Positions 26,721 through 36,028 of a DNA stretch of 54,745 nucleotides are shown in pieces (positions within the stretch are counted from its first letter, which is position 1; every line of letters begins with the position of its first letter). The notes beneath the pieces are model-generated. The model was not told the origin of the DNA. It did no database searches and saw nothing but the letters and a program-made list of their open reading frames with translations. The translations under genes were made by a program, and so were the position numbers. This DNA is from Bacteriovoracaceae bacterium (lineage in GTDB: Bacteria; Bdellovibrionota; Bacteriovoracia; Bacteriovoracales; Bacteriovoracaceae): contig JADHTQ010000024.1 in assembly GCA_016784965.1 (NCBI GenBank), positions 1 to 54,745 on the forward strand, given 5' to 3'.

Positions 26721-28195
26721 TAATCGGGGTAATCAATAGGAATTATAACTGAAACTTCCTGTTTTTTTCCAGTTTCTTTAAAAACCAGATCTTTTATAAT
26801 TTTTTTGGGCCTTAAAACTTTTCCCGCCACACATTTATAGACTCTTTGAGACACTAATATTTGACCAGGCCTGGCATTTGATTCTAACATTTCTGCATCT
26901 TGGACAGCATCACCAACTACCGTATAGTTCATAACCTTAGAGCTACCAATATTGCCCGCAATTACATTGCCTGAATTTAGCCCTATCCCAATTCCCATCC
27001 TACTGACCCCCCCTTGTCTCCAATGGGGAACTACCTTTTGTACCATTGCTTTTTGCATCTCAATAGCTGCTTTAACTGCATGCAGTTCGGGATCAGAAAT
27101 TTCTTTTGGAACATTCCAAAAGGCAGCTATCATATCCCCCACCAGCTTATCAACCGTGCCATGATTTCGCTCAATTATGGGAATTAATTCCGAAAAATAG
27201 ATATTTAATAATTTAACCAATACTTTAGGATCTAGCTTTTCACTGATAGAAGTAAAAGATCTTATATCAGCAAATAAGCAAATCGCTTTTTGCCGTACTT
27301 CATCTCCACGTTTGGAAAATCTTCCGTGTTCAATCTCATCTTGAATATTATGAGAAATATATTTACCTAAACTTTCAGTTGTTGTTTGGCGCTCTCTAAT
27401 AATTTCATTTACTAGGTAGTCATTTAAAACACGAGAGTAGATAACCACTAACTTACCAATAACATCTACATCATCGTATGAAAACGACCCTCCTAATTTG
27501 TTACTTAAATTCAAAACTCCAATTAATTTTCCATCAACAACTAGAGGAAAGCATCCCAAATTTCTAGGAGTGGGAAAATCGGTTTTTTTGTAGGCCGCTT
27601 CATTTTCTAAATCGTTGGAAAAATAGAATGCTTGATTTATAGCTGCAATTCCCATGACTGAAGTTGTATCAATGGGCCACTTGGTGCCATCTTCTGGCAA
27701 GATAATATGGCCGCTGTGCATGGACAACAGGCATTCTAAATATTCATCGTTATGATTTAAAAAAATGCTACAATGCTCTACACAAACATAACTTCTCAAG
27801 ATAAAAAGACAACGCTTTACAATATCTCTAATCGACGCTTGATCAATATTAAATTGATCTACTAATTGCTTAATGTCCTCCATTAGCACCCAGTGTTTTT
27901 GTTTTTCTTTATTGGCCTCATGTTTTTTCAAGTAAAATTTAATATCATCAATAAGCAGAAGCTTGGCAAATAAAAACTCATCGGGGATTTTTCCGTCTTT
28001 TAGAGGTCCCTCAAAAGTAAAGTACTTCTCTCCATCAATTTCTACCGGCAACTTGAAGTACTCTCCTTCAAATGAGTTAGTATTTCTATAAACTACAACT
28101 CCGCGGCAATCAAGCAATCGAAAGACATGCGTCTTAAGGGGCTTAAATGCTATAGACTTATTAAAATCTTGAAAATTAATATAGTCAATTTTCAT
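26717..28195 (-). CDS. GAF-containing class III nucleotide cyclase homologue with metal-site half only
   Basis: 492 residues, SD AAAGAGAA. An N-terminal domain of about 110 residues (shared with the upstream paralogue) is followed by GAF (about 120-265) and a class III cyclase domain (about 300-470). Both metal aspartates are present: D310 (LFADIRSFT) and D354 (VDKLVGDMIAAF), with Lys350 and Thr425 at base-selecting positions. The transition-state pair, N and R in VNLAARLE, is Q432 and M436 (AVQDAEMLE). Alone a homodimer should be inactive or very weak. Eighteen bases separate it from a paralogue with the opposite loss, so I infer a C1-like subunit of a heterodimeric cyclase. Confidence 0.88.
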   Translation of the reverse strand: MKIDYINFQDFNKSIAFKPLKTHVFRLLDCRGVVVYRNTNSFEGEYFKLPVEIDGEKYFTFEGPLKDGKIPDEFLFAKLLLIDDIKFYLKKHEANKEKQKHWVLMEDIKQLVDQFNIDQASIRDIVKRCLFILRSYVCVEHCSIFLNHNDEYLECLLSMHSGHIILPEDGTKWPIDTTSVMGIAAINQAFYFSNDLENEAAYKKTDFPTPRNLGCFPLVVDGKLIGVLNLSNKLGGSFSYDDVDVIGKLVVIYSRVLNDYLVNEIIRERQTTTESLGKYISHNIQDEIEHGRFSKRGDEVRQKAICLFADIRSFTSISEKLDPKVLVKLLNIYFSELIPIIERNHGTVDKLVGDMIAAFWNVPKEISDPELHAVKAAIEMQKAMVQKVVPHWRQGGVSRMGIGIGLNSGNVIAGNIGSSKVMNYTVVGDAVQDAEMLESNARPGQILVSQRVYKCVAGKVLRPKKIIKDLVFKETGKKQEVSVIIPIDYPDY

Positions 28196-28213
28196 AACTT
28201 CTCTTTAGCTTTT

Positions 28214-29659
28214 TTAAGAAGGAGCAAAAATAAAAACAGTCACTCCCTCTTTTTTTCCTTTTACTTTTACGTTTTTTGCCACTCGAGTAGGCTTTACTTT
28301 TAAATCCTTAATGTCACGAACCACATCGGACCTAACCCATATTTCATTATTTTGGGCCTTGGACTCTAGTCTTTGGGCCAAATTTATCGAATCACCAATT
28401 ACTGTATAATCCATAAAATCCTTGGCCCCCAAGTTACCCGCAACAGCAGAGCCAGAGTTTATCCCTATACCAACTTCAAAATCAGACAGCCCTCGACCTT
28501 TAAGCAGAGGTTTTATACTATTTAGTACTGTCTCTTGCATTTCTAAAGCAGCATTTACAGCTAGCTCTTCTGCATTTTCGACTTCATTTGGGTGCCCCCA
28601 CACAACCATCATTACATCCCCAATAGTCTTATCAATTGTCCCTTGATGCCTTTCTACAATGCTGGCCATGGAGTCAAAATGAAAATTCAAAATGTCTATA
28701 ATATGCTTTGCTGAAATTTCTTGCCTTATGGTTGAAAAATTGGCGATCTTGATAAAAAGAGTAACTAATTTCTTCTCAACCCCTTCTAGCTCCTCTGAGG
28801 TTTTTTCACACACCTCTTCTACTACATTGTGATCTAAATACTGCTCTAATCTCTCAGTAGTTTGTTTTAAGGCCTTGAGTTTGGTGAAGGCAATTTTTTC
28901 TGTAGAAACTTGAAAGATAATTTTTGAATAAAAGTCAATAGCTTCTAATTGTTGTTGACTTAACTTTTCAGTGGGATTATCAAGAGCTACAAGTACTCCT
29001 AGCACTTGTTCACCAGCACATAAAGGCACTATTGCAATATTTTTAATTTCGGTTTCATGTTCATTGTTGATAAATTTAAGCAAGGGATCATCGGCTTTAT
29101 TGGCCACATACATCTGCTTTTGCCTGGCAACTAAACTTGCACAGCGAGCAAGCCGGGTGGGCCACAGACAATAGTCAAGAGGCTTCCCTTTATCACCAAT
29201 ACCCACAAGTGCTTCTAACTCACATCCATCTTCTACCTTGTATAATAACAATGAACTGGTATAGGTATATGACCTTAACATGTGTAATATTTTTATAAAA
29301 ACTTGCTTGAGATCCATCTCTTGAGATAGTGAGTCATGCAGAAAATTTATAGCATCACTAACTATCATCATATCTGTTCTGGCAACAAACTTGTCTTTTT
29401 CAAGCTTTAAAAATCTCTCGAGGTAATGTTCGATAATATCTTTTAAAATTAAGCGATCTTTTTGTGTTGAGATCAATTCTCCAATAGGCTCTTCATCAAG
29501 TACAATTTTTATGCCAGAGTCATTTTCCAGCTTATCTTGCGAGCAAGATGCAATTTCTCTGCCAAATGCATCTCTAAATTTATATGGAAATTGTGTCAAG
29601 ATATTAGCTAATCCCGAGTCTCTAAATAATGCTGCTGTATTCAAAAACTCTTTTTTCAT
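28214..29659 (-). CDS. GAF-containing class III nucleotide cyclase homologue with catalytic Asn/Arg half only
   Basis: 481 residues; ATG overlaps the stop of the HD-GYP-like gene (TAATG). Same plan as its downstream neighbour: N-terminal domain, GAF (about 117-265), cyclase (about 295-470). Here the first metal Asp is Lys304 (LFIKIANFST), while D348, K344 and T419 are kept and the transition-state pair N426 and R430 is intact (SINLAQRLES). The pattern mirrors mammalian C2 domains, which lack the metal Asp but donate Asn and Arg. Codon for K304 is AAG on reading the DNA. Inferred partner: the downstream paralogue. Confidence 0.88.
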   Translation of the reverse strand: MKKEFLNTAALFRDSGLANILTQFPYKFRDAFGREIASCSQDKLENDSGIKIVLDEEPIGELISTQKDRLILKDIIEHYLERFLKLEKDKFVARTDMMIVSDAINFLHDSLSQEMDLKQVFIKILHMLRSYTYTSSLLLYKVEDGCELEALVGIGDKGKPLDYCLWPTRLARCASLVARQKQMYVANKADDPLLKFINNEHETEIKNIAIVPLCAGEQVLGVLVALDNPTEKLSQQQLEAIDFYSKIIFQVSTEKIAFTKLKALKQTTERLEQYLDHNVVEEVCEKTSEELEGVEKKLVTLFIKIANFSTIRQEISAKHIIDILNFHFDSMASIVERHQGTIDKTIGDVMMVVWGHPNEVENAEELAVNAALEMQETVLNSIKPLLKGRGLSDFEVGIGINSGSAVAGNLGAKDFMDYTVIGDSINLAQRLESKAQNNEIWVRSDVVRDIKDLKVKPTRVAKNVKVKGKKEGVTVFIFAPS

Positions 29660-30579
29660 TACCTAAACACAATACCTTCTACGAACTTTTTAAAATAGAT
29701 CATAACTCCCGGATCAAAGCATTCGACTTTCTTTTCCAGTTGATCTAGAGCACTTTTTATCTTTACTTTATTGGTTACTCCACCGATACATGACCTATAA
29801 TGGTCAAAGTGATCCAACACGGAAAACACTCGCACTTCTTCAGGTATTTGATCTTCTTTTAACTTACTGGGATTACCAGAACCATCAGCCAGTTCGTCAT
29901 GTTGCCTTATCAACTGAACAATTACACTTGGAAGTACAATTTTTTTCTTAGTTAAATAATCCAGCGTTGCAACAGATGCAACTTTGTTTTCTAAACTAAA
30001 GGGACTCCCGCGCAATTCATGAATAATAGATGATAAAATCAGGGAGTTAAATTGAGAGTGCTCAACAAGCTCTGGAAAAAATTCTCTAAATAATATAAAT
30101 AAGTACGTAACACGAGCTGTGTGCTCTTTGTTTTCTTTCTCAAAAGAAGCTGTAAAAAACCAGTCTATAAGTGGGTCATGCACCATTTCCCGAAAAATAT
30201 TTTGAGCAGCTGGCACCACCTCTTCCCTTTTTTCTAAAGCGCCTGTCACATCTATTTTTTTTAGTGCATAGCTTATGTATTTTGCTTTATCTACAGAACG
30301 CTCATTAAGAGGTTTAAACAGTTTTTCAAATTCTACTTTGTACTTAAAGCGATTGACTCTAAACCATTCAACCCACTGTTTTTTTTCTGTTTCTTGAATA
30401 TAGCAAAAATAATTTCCATCTTCATACATTTTGGCAACAAAAGGGAGGCCTATAATTTCACCTTTTTTAACTGCCTGTAAAAATTTACCTTTATAGTGGA
30501 TAAAAATACCACATGGAGACTCATAATCAGGAATGAGAAAGCTCAAATATATTTGAAAATAAAGTTGTTTAGTTTCCAA
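29659..30579 (-). CDS. Degenerate HD-GYP domain protein
   Basis: 306 residues from a TTG at 30579 with AAAGGAAA 9 nt upstream; a second TTG at 30630 has no site. The N-terminal half (about 140 residues) is unrecognised. The C-terminal half follows the HD-GYP outline: EHTARV, SIIHELRG where family members have HDIGK, QHDELADGSGNP where they have HHE..DGSGYP, then VLDHFD and FDPGVMIYF. HD is replaced by HE and GYP by GNP, so c-di-GMP hydrolysis may be lost or altered. It is the first gene of a three-gene operon with the two cyclase paralogues. Confidence 0.78.
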   Translation of the reverse strand: METKQLYFQIYLSFLIPDYESPCGIFIHYKGKFLQAVKKGEIIGLPFVAKMYEDGNYFCYIQETEKKQWVEWFRVNRFKYKVEFEKLFKPLNERSVDKAKYISYALKKIDVTGALEKREEVVPAAQNIFREMVHDPLIDWFFTASFEKENKEHTARVTYLFILFREFFPELVEHSQFNSLILSSIIHELRGSPFSLENKVASVATLDYLTKKKIVLPSVIVQLIRQHDELADGSGNPSKLKEDQIPEEVRVFSVLDHFDHYRSCIGGVTNKVKIKSALDQLEKKVECFDPGVMIYFKKFVEGIVFR

Positions 30580-30612
30580 AAAAAATTTCCTTTGATAGTT
30601 TATGATAATATA

Positions 30613-30641
30613 TATATATAATACACGCAAAGTTTAATCAA
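30613..30641 (-). promoter_or_regulatory. Probable promoter of the HD-GYP/cyclase operon
   Basis: On the minus strand TTGATT (30641-30636), 17-nt spacer, TATATA (30618-30613), about 34 nt upstream of the TTG start at 30579. It supports that start over the one at 30630. Confidence 0.5.
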
Positions 30642-30659
30642 AGGTGCATAAAAGAAAAA

Positions 30660-31316
30660 ATGGCAAAACAAATCAAGCTAAATAGTAAGTTAATAAGGTT
30701 AAAAGCAAGTAGTAGACTATATCAACTAGAAATCCCGATCGTTGCAGTCACTGGTGGTATTGCTTCAGGCAAATCTTATGTTTCATCAATAATGGCAGAT
30801 ATGGGACTTACTACAATATGTGCTGATAGCTTAATTAAAAATATTTATACCAAAAGGTCTACCATTTTATTCATTGCCAATAATTTCCCCAATGCAATGA
30901 AAAATGGAATAATTGATTTTAAAGTTCTACGACAAATCATCTTTAACAACGAAGAGTCCAAGAACTTGCTTGAAACATTTTTGCACCCTCAGTTAACGGA
31001 TTGTTTTACACAAGCTTTAAAAAAGTTACCAAAAAACCTTTCAGTTGTTGTATATGATGTTCCACTACTGTTTGAAAAAGGGATGCAGGTCCATGTTGAT
31101 CAATCTATCTGTGTTTATTGTGAATACTCTGCTCAATTAGAGCGCCTACAAAAAAGAGACAAAATAACTCAACAACTTGCCAGCAAAATTTTGGGCCAAC
31201 AAATGGACATTAATACAAAAAGGCAGCTAGCTGATTTTGTCATAGACAACACAAGCTCGCTCTCTAATTTAAAAAGAAATGCTTTGGCCACAATTAAAGA
31301 GATGTTTGATCTTTAG
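30660..31316 (+). CDS. coaE: Dephospho-CoA kinase
   Basis: 218 residues. P-loop GGIASGKS, then ADSLIKNIYT, the family's HPQLTD, VVVYDVPLLFE, and the lid region LQKRD...QQMDINTKRQLADFVIDNT. The enzyme phosphorylates the 3'-OH of dephospho-CoA in the last step of CoA synthesis. It has a basic N-terminal extension of about 25 residues before the first beta strand; no good ribosome-binding site precedes the ATG. The 3' end overlaps the convergent regulator gene by 4 nt. Confidence 0.92.
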   Translation: MAKQIKLNSKLIRLKASSRLYQLEIPIVAVTGGIASGKSYVSSIMADMGLTTICADSLIKNIYTKRSTILFIANNFPNAMKNGIIDFKVLRQIIFNNEESKNLLETFLHPQLTDCFTQALKKLPKNLSVVVYDVPLLFEKGMQVHVDQSICVYCEYSAQLERLQKRDKITQQLASKILGQQMDINTKRQLADFVIDNTSSLSNLKRNALATIKEMFDL

Positions 31317-32161
31317 CGCTTTTGCTCAAACTTAAAAACAAAGCGCAATTCATTGTCTGTTAGAACTTCAAAGCTACTATCAACTAAACGAGTATGATCT
31401 GAAGAAATACTACCTATTAGGCCCTTAACATAAGATCTAAAGTAGCTGCCCAAAGTCTTTAACAGGTGCTGTTTGTCTGCAGACACTTCACTTAGATCTG
31501 CTTGAATCAATTTTCTAACTTCTAAAACAGTACCGTCTTGCTCTAGTATATGTTCATGCTTGGAAAAATTATCATAGTACTTTGCATTTTTTAAAAAAGC
31601 TAGAATACGTTTTATGGGATCACTTTTATTGTATCTACTGGCAATGTCCCCATGAATTAATTCCAGGTTATTAAAGGATGCACAATCGGTGTATAGTGAG
31701 TCTAAATTTTCATTTTCAACTTCTAACTCTTTTAACATTTGCACAAAAAAGCGCAAATTGAGTTTATTATCTCTAATAGTGAGATAATCCCGATCGATCC
31801 CCTTTTGTTTTACAAAGGCATCAAATTGTCTTTCACCTTTTTTTGTATTGAACAAAAATATAAGGGGCAAAATTGAGCGTACCGTAAAACATGGGCCACT
31901 TAAAAATGTTGTTTTCATTTTATATATAAAACTATCGGAGTTTTTTTTTATAAAATCACCGTCGATGTAATCATTGGTATGACAAAAAGGAGAGTTATCA
32001 AAAGTCTTACAAAATTTCAACCAAGCGTTAACATCTGGGTTAAGTATACCATTTTCTACTTTGGAAACTGTACCTTGAGTAATTGCTAGTAAATTAGACA
32101 GTTCCACTTGGGTAACACCTGAATACTTTCGGATTCCTCTAACCATTCGCGCAAAAGACAT
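31313..32161 (-). CDS. XRE-family transcriptional regulator with large C-terminal domain
   Basis: 282 residues. Residues 5-55 form an XRE helix-turn-helix (GIRKYSGVTQVELSNLLAITQGTVSKVENG). The C-terminal 220 residues are soluble, unrecognised and could sense a ligand; there is no membrane segment. A perfect 7-bp inverted repeat TTTTGCA...TGCAAAA lies about 110 nt upstream and could be an operator. The gene is monocistronic. Confidence 0.85.
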   Translation of the reverse strand: MSFARMVRGIRKYSGVTQVELSNLLAITQGTVSKVENGILNPDVNAWLKFCKTFDNSPFCHTNDYIDGDFIKKNSDSFIYKMKTTFLSGPCFTVRSILPLIFLFNTKKGERQFDAFVKQKGIDRDYLTIRDNKLNLRFFVQMLKELEVENENLDSLYTDCASFNNLELIHGDIASRYNKSDPIKRILAFLKNAKYYDNFSKHEHILEQDGTVLEVRKLIQADLSEVSADKQHLLKTLGSYFRSYVKGLIGSISSDHTRLVDSSFEVLTDNELRFVFKFEQKR

Positions 32162-32271
32162 ACAATTGCTCCTTAAAATATAAATGACTAAATATTTTTT
32201 CTTTGACTACTAATCGCAGCAATATATTGAAATGTCAAATAAAAATATTTAATAATGAATATTTTAATCTT

Positions 32272-32289
32272 TTTTGCAATAATGCAAAA
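32272..32289. promoter_or_regulatory. Inverted repeat TTTTGCA-ATAA-TGCAAAA
   Basis: Exact 7-bp arms around 4 nt, between the end of guaC and the XRE regulator promoter region. Symmetry fits an operator for a dimeric regulator; no U-run to support a terminator. Confidence 0.3.
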
Positions 32290-32334
32290 CGGATTGATCG
32301 CTCAAATTTAATAAACAAATCATGTTTACTGCGT

Positions 32335-33354
32335 CTAGATGGTCTTGTGGGGCAAACTCTCTGTCCTGCCTGCATTGGAAACAACCACGTAATTTAATTT
32401 GCGCTGCAACTCCCTAATCGACGCTGCACCGCCATATGTTAAACCTGACCTTAATCCGCCAATAATATCACAAATGATTTCTTCCTCATTGTTTCGATAG
32501 GGAACAGTAGTCGCGACACCCTCTGCTGTTTTCCATTCAGCAATTCCTCCATGATAATCTTCAGCGACTTCTCTGCTGGCCATCCCTCTATAAGCTTTTA
32601 CCTTTATCTGCTCCCCACTACTATCCACTGTATTGATAATCTTGCCAGGAGTAGGCGTAGTTCCTGCGAGCATACTGCCAACCATTACAAAATCTGCACC
32701 AAAGGCCAAGGCCTTAACAATGTCGCCCGGGTTTCTTATGCCGCCATCTGCAACAATTGACCTGCCAACTCTGGCACACTGTTGAATAGAGGTAATATTT
32801 GGTACTCCAAACCCGGTTTTAATCCTAGTAGTACAAACGGAGCCACCGCCGATACCAACTTTAATTATATCGGCTCCACAAGATGCCAAATAGTCAGCAC
32901 CTGCGTAAGTTGCCACATTGCCTCCCATGATACAGATCTCTTTGCCCAGCATTTCCCTTAGATTTTTAAAAGTCTTCCCCACATATTTGGCATGAGCATG
33001 AGCTACGTCTATACAAAACAAGTTTGCTCCAGCATCACTTAGGGCCTGTGCTCTTTCTAAGTCTGCAGAGCCACAACCAATGGAAACAAATGTCCGATGT
33101 TTGCACTTTTTAAATTCTGCAATATTGTCCTCAATTGACATAAATCTATGCAAAACTCCAATTCCACCTTTGCCCCCAATAAAGTTTGCCATGGCACTTT
33201 CGGTGATGGTGTCCATATTGGCAGTCATAATTGGCAGATCTAAGGTTAATTTTTTTGATTCCACGGAGCTTGAAATATCAACCACCCTCCTGGACTCATA
33301 ATGATTATAAGAGGGAACAAGTAGTACATCGTCATAAGTTATTGCCTGATCCAT
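32335..33354 (-). CDS. guaC: GMP reductase (IMPDH/GMPR family)
   Basis: 339 residues, AAAGGAG upstream of the ATG. A single TIM barrel without CBS domains. The catalytic Cys is C174 in GIGGGSVCTTR. The flap region HGGIAEWKTAEGVATTVPY followed by IIGGLRSGLTYGGA resembles GMP reductase (HAGGVAEYRASEG...VP) more than IMP dehydrogenase. The enzyme converts GMP to IMP with NADPH and recycles guanine nucleotides. The motif GGGS replaces the more usual GPGS. A TTGACA lies upstream but no good -10 was found. Confidence 0.85.
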   Translation of the reverse strand: MDQAITYDDVLLVPSYNHYESRRVVDISSSVESKKLTLDLPIMTANMDTITESAMANFIGGKGGIGVLHRFMSIEDNIAEFKKCKHRTFVSIGCGSADLERAQALSDAGANLFCIDVAHAHAKYVGKTFKNLREMLGKEICIMGGNVATYAGADYLASCGADIIKVGIGGGSVCTTRIKTGFGVPNITSIQQCARVGRSIVADGGIRNPGDIVKALAFGADFVMVGSMLAGTTPTPGKIINTVDSSGEQIKVKAYRGMASREVAEDYHGGIAEWKTAEGVATTVPYRNNEEEIICDIIGGLRSGLTYGGAASIRELQRKLNYVVVSNAGRTESLPHKTI

Positions 33355-33583
33355 GTAGTAACTCCTTTAAGAAAGGGCGAAGTGTTAAGATTTAGTGTCA
33401 ATTTAAACAAAACGTGCAATTGTATTTAGTTAATTTCAGAAGGTCAACATCGAAATATTAAGAATACTCCACATTTACTCTATTGTTCTTTAACATTTAT
33501 CCATTAAAAATAGATCAAGACATAAAATAAAATATAGTTTTAAAACTGCTTTAAACAAATAATTTGCAGGAATGAGGTAAACT

Positions 33584-33766
33584 ATGAATACAGCTAAACA
33601 ACTAAATTTGTTCATTATTGATGGTGGTATGAATCGCCCTAGAAAAACAAACAAACATAATGCGAGTGTGGCAAAAGATAACTCTCCAAGCTTAGTTGAG
33701 CAAGAAATCAACAAGTTAATCGCTCAAAATACAGCTCTTCTAACAAAATTGGGAAAGTTAAAATAG
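33584..33766 (+). CDS. Small hypothetical protein, 60 residues
   Basis: ATG preceded by GAGGTAAACT, a good ribosome-binding site. The N-terminus is mildly hydrophobic (LNLFIIDGG), the middle basic (RPRKTNKHN), and the C-terminal half a helix with coiled-coil character (LVEQEINKLIAQNTALLTKLGKL). No family recognised. The frame, spacing and composition look real, but there is no other support. Confidence 0.5.
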   Translation: MNTAKQLNLFIIDGGMNRPRKTNKHNASVAKDNSPSLVEQEINKLIAQNTALLTKLGKLK

Positions 33767-33905
33767 ATAAGTCAAGAAGTCTTAAAGTCACATCCTTTTA
33801 ACTAACTAAAAAACCCACGTAATTATCTAAAGTATTTATTTGACTGGTGAACCAACTGGAAGTACCCTGTTTTGCAAAAACAGTGAAAACTAGAGGTATA
33901 GTGAT

Positions 33906-34724
33906 ATGACTGACTTAAAAGCAAAGTTTGATTTGGCAGAGCAATACACTTTAAAAGGTGATTTGCACAGCGCCATTGCTGAATATCAAGAAATATTAAA
34001 ATGTGACCCTTCACTTATACAAGTTAAAGCAAACCTCGGTGACTTGTATTATACCTTGGGTGAAATAAGTGCGGCCATGACTGAGTACGAAGATGTTGTC
34101 CGCATCAAACCTGAGTATACTTTAGTGCTCTATCGCCTGGGCATTTGCTATTTTAGGGCCACCAAGTTTTGTATGGCAATTGAAGTTTTCAATGATATTA
34201 TCCATATCGAAAATGACCTCTATATGGCCCAATACTGGCTAGCTCTTAGTTATTACCATACAGGCCAAATACAAAAAAGTATCGATGCATACCAACTCCT
34301 TCGAAAGAAAAAGCCAGATACTGAGCTTGGCCTTTACCAGTTGGCAATTGTATATAAAGCAGCAGGCAAGCATGAGCAAGCTATTGAGTGCCTCACCAAA
34401 CTGCTTGAAACAGATCCGTCACTTCTTTCAACTAACTATCATCTGGGTTGTTCTTACCTAGGTGTTGGGAAAATTAATGAGGCCATGAAGCATTTTGAAT
34501 CTGTTTTAGAGATGTTTCCCGAACACAGTGGTGCAAAAAGAGAGGTCCAGGCCCTAAATAGTGATCAAGAGATGCTCAACTCCTACGGAGTTCAAACACC
34601 CCATAACAACGATAAAGTCGACCTCACGGCAAACTACCACATGCAGCAGGCATATAAGGGATTTGCACTGCTTGAGAAATCCTTTGATTATTTTAAAAAG
34701 CAAGTAAATAAAGAAGATAGTTAA
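33906..34724 (+). CDS. Tetratricopeptide repeat protein
   Basis: 272 residues, AGAGG 9 nt before the ATG. About six TPR units run from residue 5 to 215, e.g. LGDLYYTLGEISAAMTEYEDV and LGCSYLGVGKINEAMKHFESV. No signal peptide, so cytoplasmic. TPR proteins are scaffolds; no partner can be named. Its stop overlaps that of the convergent channel gene. Confidence 0.9.
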   Translation: MTDLKAKFDLAEQYTLKGDLHSAIAEYQEILKCDPSLIQVKANLGDLYYTLGEISAAMTEYEDVVRIKPEYTLVLYRLGICYFRATKFCMAIEVFNDIIHIENDLYMAQYWLALSYYHTGQIQKSIDAYQLLRKKKPDTELGLYQLAIVYKAAGKHEQAIECLTKLLETDPSLLSTNYHLGCSYLGVGKINEAMKHFESVLEMFPEHSGAKREVQALNSDQEMLNSYGVQTPHNNDKVDLTANYHMQQAYKGFALLEKSFDYFKKQVNKEDS

Positions 34725-36028
34725 GACTTGCGATCAGACACTCTCTTGGCCATAACTCTTTTCATACTTTTTAACAAGTCTGGGTGCTTGCGGATAATTT
34801 CCACAAAATTTTCTTTATCTAATCGATATAAATCGCAGTAAGTTTGGGCCACAACATCGGAGTTTCGCTTCGATTCCTCAAGTAAGGCCGACTCACCAAA
34901 GCATTGCCCGTCTGTCATAGTCGAGATAACCCCTTTGCCCTTTACTACGACATCAACGACACCATGGGCAACAATGAACATCTCATTTCCAACTTCTCCC
35001 CTTTTGGTAATAATTTCTCTTGGAGAGTAATACTCTTGCTTCAAAGAGGAAGCAATATCCTTTAAACAATTGTGAGTACACTCTTTAAAAGCTGGCACAT
35101 TGCTAATTAATTTCATGTTCATATATGTTTGTAGCTCTGATTGAAGAGCATTTGGCAACTCTGAGATTATTTTTACATCGTTGTCACTCAATCTTTTGGT
35201 AAATAGGTGGTTGTAATAGCTAAAGACAGTATACTGTAGCTGATCGGGAATGTTGTAGTACCTCATAAAAATATTGAGCTCGTGCATCTTTTCGCGAGTT
35301 TGTTCTTTATATCTATCTGCCATGGAGATCATTCTAGACACATTACCAATGACAACACCATATACACCTACACCCAAAAACATAATTACCATAGTATATA
35401 ACCTGCCGATATTACTAGTCGGCGTAATATCACCGTATCCGATAGTTGTTAGAGTGGTAATGGCCCAATACAATGCTTTATTATAATAAGTATAAATATC
35501 TCCCCCATCCACTTGTGGATATATAAAGATCCATCCACAGGCAATCCAATTAATGGCAATAATCGCGCACATTACTGTAAATTGAAATTTAAGTAGTCTG
35601 GGAAGAATTGTAAAACCACCAATATACCGAATCATATTAATAATTTTTAAAGTTCTGACCATTTTAAAAAACCGTGCATAGCGGATCCAAGAATATAGTC
35701 CAAAAGGGTATAAGATCAAATCGATGGGAACACATGAGCATATATCTACAATAACTGACAGATCTATCCAAGATTTGCGATCTTTGTAAACAAAGTGAAA
35801 CCTCTTTTTCATCTGCTTTCTTAGTCTTTTTCGCATTTTTATATTAGAGATAAAATCGACTATCATCACCACCACGATAAACGACTCTAAGATAAGGTGC
35901 CATTTTTCTACAGAACGATTGAATACTAAACTAAGTGGGGTCTCAATCACAGAAATAGATATTGCGGTAAAAACTATGGCCTGCCACCATATTTCTAATC
36001 TCGTTAACTTAACTCTTCTCATCAACAT
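34721..36028 (-). CDS. Voltage-gated-like potassium channel with cyclic nucleotide-binding domain
   Basis: 435 residues. Six membrane helices with an S4-like segment carrying spaced basic residues (WIRYARFFKMVRTLKIINMIRY), a pore loop with potassium filter TTIGYGD, a C-linker (about 245-310) and a C-terminal cNMP-binding domain with the phosphate-binding cassette FGESALLEESKRNSDV. Eukaryote-like CNG/HCN architecture; bacterial relatives are known as SthK-type channels. It is a plausible receptor for a cyclic nucleotide made by the cyclase pair in this window, but that link is inference. Confidence 0.92.
   Translation of the reverse strand: MLMRRVKLTRLEIWWQAIVFTAISISVIETPLSLVFNRSVEKWHLILESFIVVVMIVDFISNIKMRKRLRKQMKKRFHFVYKDRKSWIDLSVIVDICSCVPIDLILYPFGLYSWIRYARFFKMVRTLKIINMIRYIGGFTILPRLLKFQFTVMCAIIAINWIACGWIFIYPQVDGGDIYTYYNKALYWAITTLTTIGYGDITPTSNIGRLYTMVIMFLGVGVYGVVIGNVSRMISMADRYKEQTREKMHELNIFMRYYNIPDQLQYTVFSYYNHLFTKRLSDNDVKIISELPNALQSELQTYMNMKLISNVPAFKECTHNCLKDIASSLKQEYYSPREIITKRGEVGNEMFIVAHGVVDVVVKGKGVISTMTDGQCFGESALLEESKRNSDVVAQTYCDLYRLDKENFVEIIRKHPDLLKSMKRVMAKRVSDRKS

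Noticed and set aside
33869-33885. TTTTGCAAAA palindrome upstream of the TPR gene
   Set aside because: Short and AT-rich; such palindromes are expected by chance in this DNA.
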